Both the position numbers and the translations under genes were made by a program. DNA of 64,000 nucleotides from NCBI RefSeq assembly GCF_000003815.2, contig NC_049990.1, forward strand, positions 8,663,353-8,727,352. The letters run 5' to 3'. Each line of letters opens with the position of its first letter. The first letter of the stretch is position 1. Below, piece by piece: positions 1 to 10,293 of the stretch. Below the pieces are notes generated by a model, which worked only from the letters and a program-made list of their open reading frames with translations, had not been told where the DNA came from and did not search any database. The stretch is from Branchiostoma floridae (lineage: Eukaryota; Chordata; Leptocardii; Amphioxiformes; Branchiostomatidae).

Positions 1-823
1 CGCGGGTGGACGTGGCGGGGCCGTCCTGTCTCCGCTTGCCTTACCACATGTTCGGCAGCAGTGTGGGGCAGCTCAGCGTGTACGTGGACAACCGGCAGGA
101 CGGCTGGCGGCTGGCGTGGAACCAGACCGGGGACATGGGCAGCGTGTGGCGGGAGGAGAGGGTGGAAGTGGAGGGACCCGGCATCCAAGTCAGTAAACAA
201 TCATCTCCAAGCAAAGGGCCTTCCACACTTTGTTGAGATTCAAACAATCTTGAGATTTATACCAAAGATGTCGACATTTTGTGTTAAATATTGGGATGTT
301 TTGACTTGATTTTGAGATGTTTTGTTTCAATCTTGAAATGTTTGGGAAAGTTTAAGATGCCTTGCAAAAATCTTTAGATTTTAGAAGTTGCTTCGAAAAA
401 AGTCCCATGTCTTGAGATGTATAGAAAAAATCTTGATATCATATCAAAGAATCTTGAGACGTTCTGAAAGATCTCAAGATTGTCTTGAAAAATCTCAAGA
501 TTGTTTTGAAAAATCTCAAGATTGTCTAAAAATCTTGAGATTTACCACAAAATCTCGAGATTTTTTTCATTTTTAATGAGGTTTGAAGACCCCCCGCTCT
601 GCTCAGTCCAATAATGATCTTCTTGCTGTTCAACTTAGCATAAATATTGGACAATTTACAGGACGATAAGGGTAAAATGATAATGATAGGGGTAATTCAG
701 AATACATTAACATTTTCATGTCTTTATTACCACAGGTGGTGTTTGAAGGTATCAGTGGTGACGGCGGTTCAGGTGACATCGCCATTGACCAGATCCAGCT
801 CACAACTGGAGCCTGTCCCACTG
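1..823 (+). CDS. Gene A, MAM domain 1 (C-terminal two exons, partial)
   Basis: Exon <1-188 encodes the middle of a MAM domain ([10 protein letters not shown], then a G-D-G-W-like end before a donor after the Gln codon). Exon 736-823 encodes the last part ([20 protein letters not shown], ending near a CPTG). The 0-phase and then phase-1 borders match the other MAM domains of the window. The first MAM exon lies upstream of position 1. The intron 189-735 contains an A/T-rich run of palindromic short repeats. Confidence 0.85.
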
Positions 824-3800
824 GTATGACGGTGTTAAAAGTTATGAAACATAGTCAACAGCGACAAATGGTTATTCGTATAGTACTCATAGGGCTAGAC
901 ACACGTTATGATTTAGCAACATGTCTAGAATGGCGATACGTCAGTAAATGTAAGCTACCCATTTTAGATCCCGACATTGATCACTATATGCTGTGTTCGT
1001 GGTAAATGCACTTCTTAATTCCATACAGGTGTAAAAATACCTGACTTCGGTTGGGGAGGTAAAAGTCGGTGGAATCAGAGGGATGGCTTCCGTCTTCTAA
1101 TGCCGCGCCCTTAACACAGTGGATAACAGTGCACTGCCCATACGGCCTCAGTAAGGCCATGGAACTACCCTTAACTGTACATTCATGTTTCGACCATCTC
1201 AGCGTGCGAGACCATCCGTATCGCCGGTACGCCTACCCAGCTGGGTGACTTGTCGGGCACGTACACCATGACGGGCCAGACCTCCAACGCTCGGCCCGTG
1301 TACGCCAACAACGCCGGCAACGGGATGTTCCTACACTTCGTGGCCACGCAGGAGATCTGGTGCATAGGTCCTACGGTCGGGACGGGGAACTGCGCCATGT
1401 ACACCCCGGGACTGAACCAGTACGCCGAGGAGATCACCGAACCCTTCTTCTTCTACAGCGGCGGCGCCTGGCTAACGGCACCGGACGTCAGGGTCACGTG
1501 TGAATGTGAGAAGTCCGCTTAGTCCTGACAAAGTCGTCTTTATTGCAAATCAGTTGGCAGGTCACAAGCCTAGGGCCGTCAGGATCACTTGTGTATGTGA
1601 CATGTCGTTAAAACTTGTAAAATCCTAATGTATTACTTGAAGAGTATAAGAAATACCATATTCAAACAGCAGCATTTTCTTGATATGAAGAATCTTAAAC
1701 ATGTTATGCCTTCATGCTTATAAGCATTCAAAGTCAGAGACATGTATTACACATTTGTAGGTAACTCGTAAGATTTCGGGAGGGGGTGGGGGTCTTATAA
1801 GAGTCCTTACAAGTACGTATCATTAACCAGGTCTGATCATATTCCCGATTGCCTGAACCTGATTGCAGGCTCCATGACACTTGACTACGTTTTTACTGAA
1901 GTCACAAAACCCACTTATTTTGCAGGGTGTGGGACAGTTCATTAACCACTGCCTTCTAAGAAGAAGTCAAATCCAATAATAAGATGCAACTTCAATTGAT
2001 TAGACATTAGTGCTATGTACTACATTGTATTTTGTTTCCCTCGAGAATGTTCCTGCAATTAGCCTTCGGGCATGACTTTGCAAATAAACTTGTTGTAACC
2101 GGTTGCTGTTTTCCTCACAGCCGCCAGGAACGCGACCTTTGACTGTGCGTTTGACGGTGACCTGTGCAGCTACACGGCGGACCTGACGGCTGACTTCACC
2201 TGGTCCATGAACAGCGGGGCTACGGTCTCACCGGACACCGGGCCGAGCGGGGACTTCCCGACAGGGGCAGGTGAGGGCAGGGATACCTGTTAGGCTTAGG
2301 TCACAATTCGAAAAAGGGGCCCTGCCGGGCAATTCACGGGCTGTTTTTTGGCACTTTCGGGCGTGACCCCTGCGTTGCCCTGTGGGACACCTCGCGGCTG
2401 CCGGGGTATTTTGAGGCCCGGCCGGGACCCTGGTTCAATTTAAGTCTGAGTTAAAATGAACCAGGGACCCGCTCGTACAACCACCCCGCGACCTAATCGT
2501 GACAACACCGAGAGGGACCCCTCCGGTTACCGGCAGTCTGTCGGAATAAATTCGTTACGTCAAAGACCAGGTTTACGGAATAAAAGTGTGTAATTCGTAA
2601 CACCGGGTCAAATATGTGACGTCACAGATCACGTGAAAGGACAAAAGCCGTGAACTTACACGTATCACACAGTTCTCGCATTACAGTGGAGTTAAGTGCA
2701 TAGCGCTATACCAAGGGAAAGGAGAAGACCAGGGGAAACAGCGCTTAGCCCACTAGGCAGGCGGAAGAATTCAGCAACAGAAACTTCTGCAGACAAGGGC
2801 TGAACAGAGGGAGATAGGACAACACACCACGCAACAGACCACATAATAGGCTGCATCACTGAGAAGCAGGACGAACAGATAGCCTCCTTCATAGAAAGCT
2901 TCTATGCTTTTTTACGATATTACAACCCCAGACTATAGAAACAAGCTGAAGAAAGATGTTTGGCTGAAGAAGGACGTTTCCTCTGCAATTGGCCGACGGA
3001 ACGCCAAACTTGCAGTCATTCGGACCCATAAGCCATTTTTTCGTTTTACAAATATAAAAATATAGGCCTCAACAGTTTGGCAAGTCATCCGCCGACATTA
3101 AAAATTCCAATAACATGTTTATTTAGTTTAGTTAAGAAACGGAACAGTGCCGCACGTCAGTGCGAGTGCGAGGAAAAGTTGGCGAAAAAAACCGTGCCGC
3201 AGTGAACGGACCCCGACGTACCGCACCAGTACTCCAAGTTCAATGATGTACTACCTTAAGTGAATGCAGGCAATGCTTGTTTTTATACCCCTTAAAGAGT
3301 GCCCACCAGGAGCCTGCCTGGTTCCCTGCCGTTGTTCGCAGGGCATGCGGCAGGGACCCTACAACTGCCCCACCGGGCTGTGAGAGACAAACGTTACCCT
3401 GTCGGACCCCGCAGGGGTGACTACAGGACACCGTCAGAACATCTGACGGGTGTCTGCCGGAGACGAACCTAGGAAGGTGGAAATTTTTTAAAGAAAAATG
3501 ACGGGGTGCCCGCCGGAACACTCCGGGACCCCCATGGGGCAGCGCGAAGGCAACGTTTGATTGTGACCACGACAGCCGGTAAACAGCCGGTGTCCGCCCG
3601 ACTTCAGAGCCCGGCCGGGGCTACATCCCTGACGGGCACCGGGCCAATTGTGACCCTAGCCTTAGGCTAACGTCACATATTCACAAAGGGGCCGAGCCGG
3701 GCAGTTTTGCGGAACGAAAAGTACGTTATAAAAGACAACAAAAACACAAAACATACCAAAAATAATTCAATGGCATGCCTTAAGTATATCTATTGTCATA

Positions 3801-6800
3801 AACTTTAATTTTTTGTTTCCATAAACAGCCCGGCCGGGGCCCGGGTAGGAAATGTGACGTAGGTCTAACCAGTATCTTGTATTCATGCTCAAGTCAACGT
3901 CCTTCCCGCGCCTAATGGCGCCTAGGGTGGCGCCCATCTCCGTTTCAGTAGCCTTGGGCCACACAAGTGCAATCACTACAGCAGTGGGTTAGTCCAATAC
4001 TTCCATACTCTTTCCCGAATGCTGAGTGCTAAGCAGAGAAAGCAGCATGTACCATACCATTTTTAAAGTCTTTGGTAAGACTCGGCTGGGCCGGGCTTGA
4101 GTTCACGACCTACCACCGAACACAAGACAAACACTTTACCCACTAGGTCAATGCACAGGTCGTATTCGTGTTACGTAACGGTTATTTGATTTTTTAAATG
4201 TCACGCCGGGGCGTGATAACCTTCGATATGGCTGTTCCGGCCCAGCCCGTATTCTAAGTGCTTGTTACACATTCGGGACCTTCTGTTGACCTTGCCCGCG
4301 ACCAACAACGAACCAAGCAAGGTAAACGGTGGGTTGGGCAGTCTGACCAGTTTTAGGCCACGCCTATGTTTTATTTAGATCATTTTACCAAATATTCAAT
4401 GCATATCTATACCAAATATCAGGTCATTTAATTGTAATATCAGGCCAAAATATGCAGTTTTGGTCAGAAGCAGAGGCATTACGAATACACTATTTCACCC
4501 ATACCTGCTGTATGGTGAAACAACAACAAATGAATGGGTTGTCTAAAAGAAAATTAAGCATAAGTCCTGACCCTCAGACACGGATAGCGGAGCAAAACGA
4601 CCAGTTTACACCATGTAATTCTGAGTTATATGCATAATCATACCATTTCTCTGTTTGCCGCAGGCCAGTATATGTTTATCGAATCGTCCACACCGCAGCA
4701 GGCGGGAGACACTGCCCGGCTGATCAGCCAAGAAGTGGACGTCCAGTCGCTCTCCTGTCTTCACTTTTCCTATCACATGTTCGGCATCAACATCGGGCAG
4801 CTCAACGTGTACTTCAGAACTAAAACTAACGCCGGCCTGTCCCTGAAGGTGTGGAGTCTGACCGGGAATCAGCTGAACGAATGGAAGGAAGGGACCATTG
4901 AAATTACACCGCAAAGTCTGAAGGTAGATAGATGTGTTCAGTATTCTGATATCAATTCAGACTTACTAGCACGAAAGTTCATCTCACACTCACTCACTCA
5001 CTCACTCACTCACTCACTCACTCACTCACTCACTCACTCACTCACTCACTCACTCACTCACACATCCTCGCTGGCTCTGAAGAGCGTTCCGCCACGACAG
5101 ATGAGTCTCCAATTCGGTCTGCTCGCTGCAGCTAGCCAGGTTGTGTCTAGGTTGAGTCCAGCCTGACCAAGGTCTGCCTTCAGCTGCCTTCAGCTCATCT
5201 AATACGCCAAATAGTCGTTGCTGAAGCAACTGGATATGAGTTTGGAAACGGTCAGACGTTTCAGTTTGCAATCACTACCTTTCAGTGACACTAAGGAGAT
5301 CTGTTGAAAATTTGCCTTCAACTATGCATTGACATACCCATTCATAGCTCCTGGTTATAAACCTGCTGTTCAACAGAGATTACCTAGTGTTACTGACATA
5401 TACATGTATGTCATAATGACTCAGTGGTTCTATTTTGTGAGCGACACTATTCATGTCTTCTCTTACTGTATCTAGGTTGAATTCGAAGGTGTCGTTGGAG
5501 ACGGATTTCGAGGTGACATTGCCATTGACAACATCTACTTGGTGGACGGACCCTGCCCAGGTGATGGAACAAGCCTGTTCGCGGATCTAACTGCGCATGC
5601 GCAGGTCAAAGTTCAACGAGACATTACAAAACGCGTCTGGATGTTGTTTTTCAAACATCTATTGGGCGTGTATAAAGCAGGGTCGTGATAAAAACTGTTG
5701 TGATCACATCAACGATATTCACCTTTGACCTACGTATGGGAAGCTGGATGTGTGAATGGGCTTACAGTCCTGAACTCTGATTTCAGCTGTCCTTTGGCTA
5801 TCGCAATGCTACTTCATTTCGAGCAATATGTCGGTGTGACTGAATTTTGCCATTGCCATCTGCCCATAGCAAACGATTGCTCGTCCGGTCCTTGTAACAA
5901 CGGCGCCACGTGTGTGGACCAACAGACCACGGGCTATACCTGCCAGTGTGCGCCTGGATGGATCGGTGTTACCTGCGATAAAGGTAGGGTTATGTTCTTA
6001 AAGATACGACAGAGAAGAGTTTTTCTTTACCGAAGCTGCTATGGTCGTCATCATCATTAACAGCAGCAGCAGCAGCAGAATATCAGTTAAAACAACCGTG
6101 TACTGGCTGCAAGCTGTTGGACAACGTAACTGATAACTTGGCCACAAACCATCATCATCATCATCATTATGACATGTACGAAGGCAGACCGTCATTGTTG
6201 TCCATAATTTTTTGTCTGTTTGTTATTGCCCCCGATCCCACCCACATCATCTCTGCAGTGTCTCACTCTGTTGTCCTCATCCTCATCCACATCCTCAAGT
6301 TATTTCTTGACCATCTATCTTCCTCTTTCTCGACCCAACTTAGATATTTATCCACCATTGCACATAGAGTGCTGACTGTCTGATTCCTTGTTCAGACTGT
6401 GTGACCGTAGAAATCCTCGGATCCACTGCCCTACAAATCGACCGGATGACCACCTACACGGCGACGGGCGAGATGTCGGGAGGGCGGCCCGTGTACGGCA
6501 GTAACACCATCGCCGGGGACTTCCTACACTACCTGGGCGCGGACGGCGTGTGGTGCATCGGGCCCAACGTGGGGGTGTACAGCTGCGGCGCTATCGTGAC
6601 GGACGACCACATGTTCGCGGATGAAATCACCGGGACGTTCATGCTGTGGGACGGGTCTTCCTGGGTGGCGTCTCCTGAAGTTAGCATCCTGTGTCAAAGT
6701 AAGTCCCTCAAAGACACTTTTCGCGTGAAGAGCCGTGTAAGGAGATTCACGATTCTCAATACGTATGCGAATGCGCAGATAAGTCTCCCAACATCACCCG

Positions 6801-8792
6801 TGGAGTGGTTTCGTAACAGTGGAGTTCAAGCGCCGCCAAGCTGACCATACCAAACCGGTCTGACCCTTTTGGCGTAACGTTTTGCGCGTTTGGTTTTTGA
6901 GCTGGCGTCCCGAGTTCGGCACGGGTTCGAATCACGGGATCCAGGAGACTGTTTCTACTCGCCCCTTACAGTTTTGATACACCAAAAAGACGAACCAGGC
7001 AAATTTGCCTAATTTGGAACAAATACAGACAGCTTTATCATAAAAACAAAACGTGAAAAAGAAACCCTTCCTAAGATCCTCTGTTTCAACTGACCAAACT
7101 TGTGCGTCACAGGTGCCGACGTCAGCGCAGGTATCGACTGTACGTTTGACGATGGAGTCTGCGGTTACGTCATGGACCACAACGCAGACTTCACCTGGGA
7201 CTGGTACCGATACAGCACACCTACCCTGAATACGGGACCGTCGGGCGATCATACCGCTTTCCATGGTGATGTTTCTTTTTGTTCGGAGTATGTAATGTCT
7301 TAGATGAATACTCATATGCATGTTACTGAGTAGTGTTTTTATTAACTTGCATTATCATCCCATCACGGCATCAGCATAATTCACAAGCCAAATTTACTGA
7401 GCTATAACAGCATTTAAATATGCCCGGATGGGGTATTACAGTGACGGCACTAAAGAGTAAGACCGATGTCAAAAGGAATTCTTTTGGATTACAAGAATCA
7501 CTTCATGTCTGGTATTACATTTATAACAATTTTTCATTACAATTGAACAAACATACATAAGCAAAATACAGATAGCGGCCCACTCAAGTTGAAACAATTT
7601 ACATTGGTGCCGCTATTAAAACAAAATGAAAATGGTAGAGAATTGACAAGAAAGACAGAAAGATAAATATACACAAGTAACATTTAATTGGGTATTGAGC
7701 GGTTGAAGCGAGATTCCTAATTCCCCTTTGGGTGATTACACTTAAGACCGGTGTCCTAAACATTGGCATAGGATTACAAGAATCACCTCACGTCTTGTAT
7801 ATTACACTGGCGACACTTAAGACCGGTGTCAGAAAGCATTGCTATAGAATTACAAGGATCACTTTACGTCTTACAGTACACCTGGGACAGGTATTAGAAA
7901 GCATTGCTATAGGATTACAATGACCACTTCACATCCTGTATTGTTTGTTACAGGTTTCTACATGTACACAGAAGCCTCCGCACCCCGCCAGCCTGGTGAC
8001 GTAGCACGGATGATGAGTCCCCGAGTCGACACCAATCGACACGTCTGTCTCCGCTTCAACTTCCACATGTTCGGCTTCGACACGGGGACCCTGAACGTGC
8101 TGATAGACAGCGGTCACGGGCTAAGGCAGGTGTGGCACAGCACCGGGGATCAGGGCAACGTCTGGAACGAAGCCAGGCTGGATGTACATGGCACAAGTGT
8201 CCAGGTGATTGCATTTTGATACGTCCATGCTGATTTCATTATGTATTGATGTTATCCGCGCCCGCATCAATTTTCTAGCCTGGGTAACACCCTAGCCTGA
8301 CTAAAATCGCGCTCCTAGCGGCCGGCCCTATAGTATTGTGTCATTAACCCCAGCCAGCGAGAGATTGTGTAAACACAGGCTAGGTACCACCCTACTCCTA
8401 ACACTCGCTACCCTAGGGTACGAAACATCTACTTGGTTTTAGATTGTGTTATTGCTGTTCTTTGTTTCTGATTGGCTGAATAATGAAGGAGCCAGGTAGC
8501 CAGGCCTGGTGCACAGCTCAGCCTTTTCCGTAAACCTTTTCTGCTGGGATGAAGTACACAACAACCAAAGCAATATGTTTTCTCCTTCGGGAAAACATAG
8601 ATAGTATTTTCTAAGTTGTGAATACTGGTAACACAGAGACATGTTTGTGTGACAGGTTGTGTTCGAGGGTGTCCGTGGTAACGGGGAGCTGGGTGATATT
8701 GCAGTTGACGACATCAAGCTGACTGACGGGAACTGCCCCACAGGTAGGTGATGTCTACACATCTGACACGTTCTAAGTATGTGTGTGTGTGT

Positions 8793-8851
<59 letters not shown>

Positions 8852-9746
8852 TGTGTGTGTGTCTCTGTGTGTGTGTGTGCGCGCGCGTGTGTATATCTGT
8901 GTGTGTGTGTTTGTGTTAACTTAAAAGCGACTCGGTGATGATATTTTATGCGAGTAGATACATGTGGGTCTTAGATAGACAAAGGTCAGGGTCAAGTTTG
9001 GGGCTCCTGGTGCCTATACTTGGTACTGCAGCAGAACTTCCGTTTTTTGTATCTATTGATCTGAACATGCTATGGTCTTGTTTGTAGGCTGCTCCACTGT
9101 TCGTATCTCCGGCAACACGACCATGCAAGTCGGAATGATGACCACGTACAGCCGTTCGGGATGGTCTGACGGACACCCCGCCTACGCCAGCGCCACCAAC
9201 CCGCAGTACTTCCTACACTACATCGAGACCAACCGGGGCTGGTGTGTGGGGCCGGCGGTCGGGGTCGCCTCGTGCGGGATCATCGTGGACGACACCAGCC
9301 TGTACCCGGAGGAGATCACCGCCACGTTCCAGCTCACAGACGGGTCCAACTGGGTGCAGGTTCCGGAGGTTCAGATAACTTGCGAAGGTAGGGATGGATA
9401 CACTCCAAGCGGAGGTTGGTAGGGGAAAATCGTGACCTTTTTCTTATATGCCGTCTTTTTACCTTAATATAAGAAAAAGGTCACGATTTTCCCCATCAAC
9501 CTCTGCTTGGGGAGTAGGAGTAGAGGCAATGTTTCCAGTGACCGTACGTCTGAATGTGTGTAAACAAGGGTCTGTGGTATCATAGTTACCGTGTTTGGAC
9601 TGTGATGATGTTTAATATGCAGGTAGGTGTTGCACGAGACTTCTTGCGTTTTTTTCTTATTTTGACATGTTTCGAGGAGGGTTGAGACAAAATATACAAG
9701 TACATAGTATTACGTATGTTTGACTCTGTGACCGAGCTTGGATTTA

Positions 9747-9798
<52 letters not shown>

Positions 9799-9822
9799 CG
9801 TGCGTATGCGCGCGCTTGAATA

Positions 9823-9854
<32 letters not shown>

Positions 9855-9948
9855 TGTGTGTGTGTGTGCTCGTGCGTTTGCGCGCGCTTGAATGTGTGTG
9901 TGTGTGTGTGTGCTCGTGCGTTTGCGCGCGCTTGAATATGTGTGTGTA

Positions 9949-9986
<38 letters not shown>

Positions 9987-10007
9987 CGTGCGTTTGCGCG
10001 CGCTTGA

Positions 10008-10056
<49 letters not shown>

Positions 10057-10181
10057 CGTGTGCGTGCCTGGGCACGTGGATGTGTGTATGTGCGTGCGCG
10101 TGCGTGTGTTTGTGCGTTCATTCGTGTTCACATGTTCTGAATCCTTATTCACCTTCAGGACATCACCGAGTGGCCGATTGA
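1..10181 (+). CDS. Gene A: MAM / 100-aa module / EGF multidomain secreted protein (5' partial)
   Basis: Exons (GT-AG): <1-188, 736-823, 1203-1505, 2121-2270, 4664-4923, 5476-5560, 5870-5983, 6396-6698, 7113-7265, 7954-8204, 8656-8743, 9088-9387, 10159-10181. Joined they give one open frame of 767 codons plus stop (first two bases belong to a split codon). Domain order is MAM (partial), Cys-bounded 100-aa module, MAM, EGF, module, MAM, module, then a short tail ending at TGA. No membrane segment is visible, so the product is probably secreted, but the N-terminus lies upstream of the window. MAM domains mediate extracellular adhesion or oligomerisation in known proteins; the role here is not deducible. 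Every inter-domain junction is phase 1. Exon borders are read by eye and untested by transcripts. Confidence 0.78.
237..565. repeat. Palindromic short repeats in gene A intron
   Basis: Many copies of AATCTCAAGATT and its complement AATCTTGAGATT, spaced about 20 bp with TTGAAA between them, in both orientations. Confidence 0.75.
1203..1505 (+). CDS. Gene A, Cys-bounded RPVY/WCIGP module, copy 1
   Basis: A single phase 1-1 exon of 303 nt encodes a domain that begins CETIRIAGT and ends VRVTCE. Shared hallmarks with the copies at 6396 and 9088 are a central RPVY, an FLHF/FLHY strand, a W-C-[IV]-G-P-x-V-G signature, a second Cys about 8 residues later, and an E-E-I-T-x-x-F turn. I cannot assign it to a named family with confidence. 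The donor is placed after TGTGAAT by analogy with the other copies; without it the frame would stop at TAG 1520-1522, so an alternative C-terminus is possible. Confidence 0.72.
2121..5560 (+). CDS. Gene A, MAM domain 2 (three exons)
   Basis: Exons 2121-2270 (begins [10 protein letters not shown], ends in a [16 protein letters not shown] turn), 4664-4923 ([18 protein letters not shown], then [10 protein letters not shown]) and 5476-5560 ([20 protein letters not shown], ending PCPG). Phases 1-1, 1-0, 0-1 are the standard pattern of this locus. The first intron (2271-4663) is long and holds a TIR-flanked element and GC-rich repeats; the second contains a CACT tetranucleotide array. Confidence 0.88.
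2288..3669. mobile_element. Putative TIR-flanked element in gene A intron
   Basis: The left end TAGGCTTAGGTCACAATTCG and the right end (reverse complement of CAATTGTGACCCTAGCCTTA) form imperfect terminal inverted repeats around GC-rich sequence with repeated GGCCGGG words. A related fragment with GTCACATATTCACAAAGGGG follows at about 3672. No transposase is recognised. Confidence 0.4.
4988..5060. repeat. CACT tetranucleotide microsatellite
   Basis: About 18 uninterrupted CACT units shortly after a MAM exon of gene A; it extends the open frame past the donor as a Ser-Leu-Thr-His repeat but is intronic. Confidence 0.95.
5870..5983 (+). CDS. Gene A, EGF-like domain
   Basis: A phase 1-1 exon of 114 nt encodes one EGF-like repeat with six cysteines: [15 protein letters not shown], then a C-Q-C pair and GWIGVTC. 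The acceptor follows CCCATAG and the donor is G|GTAGGG. EGF repeats act extracellularly as spacers or ligand contacts. The Asn-Asp before the first Cys is only weakly suggestive of calcium binding. It is the only EGF in the window. Confidence 0.88.
6396..6698 (+). CDS. Gene A, Cys-bounded RPVY/WCIGP module, copy 2
   Basis: A phase 1-1 exon of exactly the same length as copy 1 (303 nt). It begins [13 protein letters not shown] and keeps [28 protein letters not shown] and DEITGTF, ending SILCQ with donor A|GTAAGT. The close spacing of conserved residues with the copies at 1203 and 9088 shows a bona fide repeating domain. Confidence 0.82.
6820..6975 (+). repeat. tRNA-like (SINE-type) repeat in gene A intron
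   Basis: Contains GTTCAAGCGCCGCCAAG, a box-A-like TTTTGGCGTAACG and a box-B match GGGTTCGAATCACGG followed by ATCCAGGAGACTGT. A relative is at about 17205-17285 in gene B (GTTCAAGCGCCACCAAC, GGCTTCGAATCCCTGG, AAGAGACTGT). Confidence 0.4.
7113..8743 (+). CDS. Gene A, MAM domain 3 (three exons)
   Basis: Exons 7113-7265 ([14 protein letters not shown], ending [12 protein letters not shown]), 7954-8204 ([32 protein letters not shown], ending VQ before GTGATT) and 8656-8743 ([20 protein letters not shown], ending NCPTG). Phases are 1-1, 1-0, 0-1. The first intron carries four degenerate copies of a roughly 75-bp minisatellite. Confidence 0.88.
7432..7945. repeat. Degenerate 75-bp minisatellite in gene A intron
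   Basis: Copies near 7432, 7731, 7806 and 7870 share TTAAGACCGGTGTC, GCATTGCTATAGGATTACAA and TCACTTCACGTCTTG-type words. The last copy runs up to the acceptor of MAM 3 exon 2. Confidence 0.7.
8778..8916. repeat. TG microsatellite in gene A intron
   Basis: About 140 bp of interrupted (TG)n with one GCGCGCGC interruption. Confidence 0.95.
9088..9387 (+). CDS. Gene A, Cys-bounded RPVY/WCIGP module, copy 3
   Basis: A phase 1-1 exon of 300 nt. It begins [13 protein letters not shown], has GHPAYAS in place of RPVY, then [19 protein letters not shown], a second Cys in [13 protein letters not shown] and a final QITCEG. Donor G|GTAGGG. It is the last folded domain before the stop. Confidence 0.82.
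9405..9510. mobile_element. 45-bp inverted repeat (MITE-like hairpin)
   Basis: Arms 9405-9449 and 9467-9510 are reverse complements with only a few mismatches (both contain GGGGAAAATCGTGACCTTTT or its complement) around a 17-bp loop. It lies 17 nt after the module 3 donor. Confidence 0.8.
9748..10110. repeat. TG microsatellite with higher-order unit
   Basis: (TG)n tracts separated by four copies of a GCTCGTGCGTTTGCGCGCGC-type cassette followed by TTGAAT. The cassette plus its TG tract makes a higher-order unit. Long shadow open frames across it (Cys-Val and His-Thr repeats) are not genes. Confidence 0.9.
10159..10181 (+). CDS. Gene A terminal coding exon
   Basis: After a CCTTCAG acceptor the phase-1 frame reads a short GHHRVAD tail and stops at TGA 10179-10181. 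An AATAAA lies 92 nt downstream. A very short last coding exon also ends gene B, which supports the model, but the exon has no domain content and is the least certain part of gene A. Confidence 0.55.
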
Positions 10182-10272
10182 GAATGACCGAGCGGACGTG
10201 GTCGTGTCCTTGCCGCCGTGAAGCGTTTACTCGCGTTGTCCCATGGCTGGGGTGATTTAAACAGTTGTTCTG

Positions 10273-10278
10273 AATAAA
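10273..10278 (+). terminator. Polyadenylation signal of gene A
   Basis: AATAAA downstream of the gene A stop, followed within 20-30 nt by a GT-rich stretch (CTCATGTGTTTATTTTATG), as expected for a cleavage and polyadenylation site. Confidence 0.65.
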
Positions 10279-10293
10279 GTTCTATGATTCACT

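Noticed and set aside
1506..1522. Gene A ending at TAG 1520-1522
   Set aside because: The GTGAGA donor at 1506 matches the exon end of the two sister modules, and MAM 2 continues in the right phase; an alternative short isoform is not excluded.
4924..5166. Extension of the gene A MAM frame through a Ser-Leu-Thr-His repeat
   Set aside because: The consensus donor at 4924 and the phase-0 MAM exon at 5476 show this is intronic microsatellite.
9586..10255. Long open frames on both strands rich in Cys-Val or His-Thr
   Set aside because: Dinucleotide TG/CA repeats lack stops in several frames; no splice or domain support.
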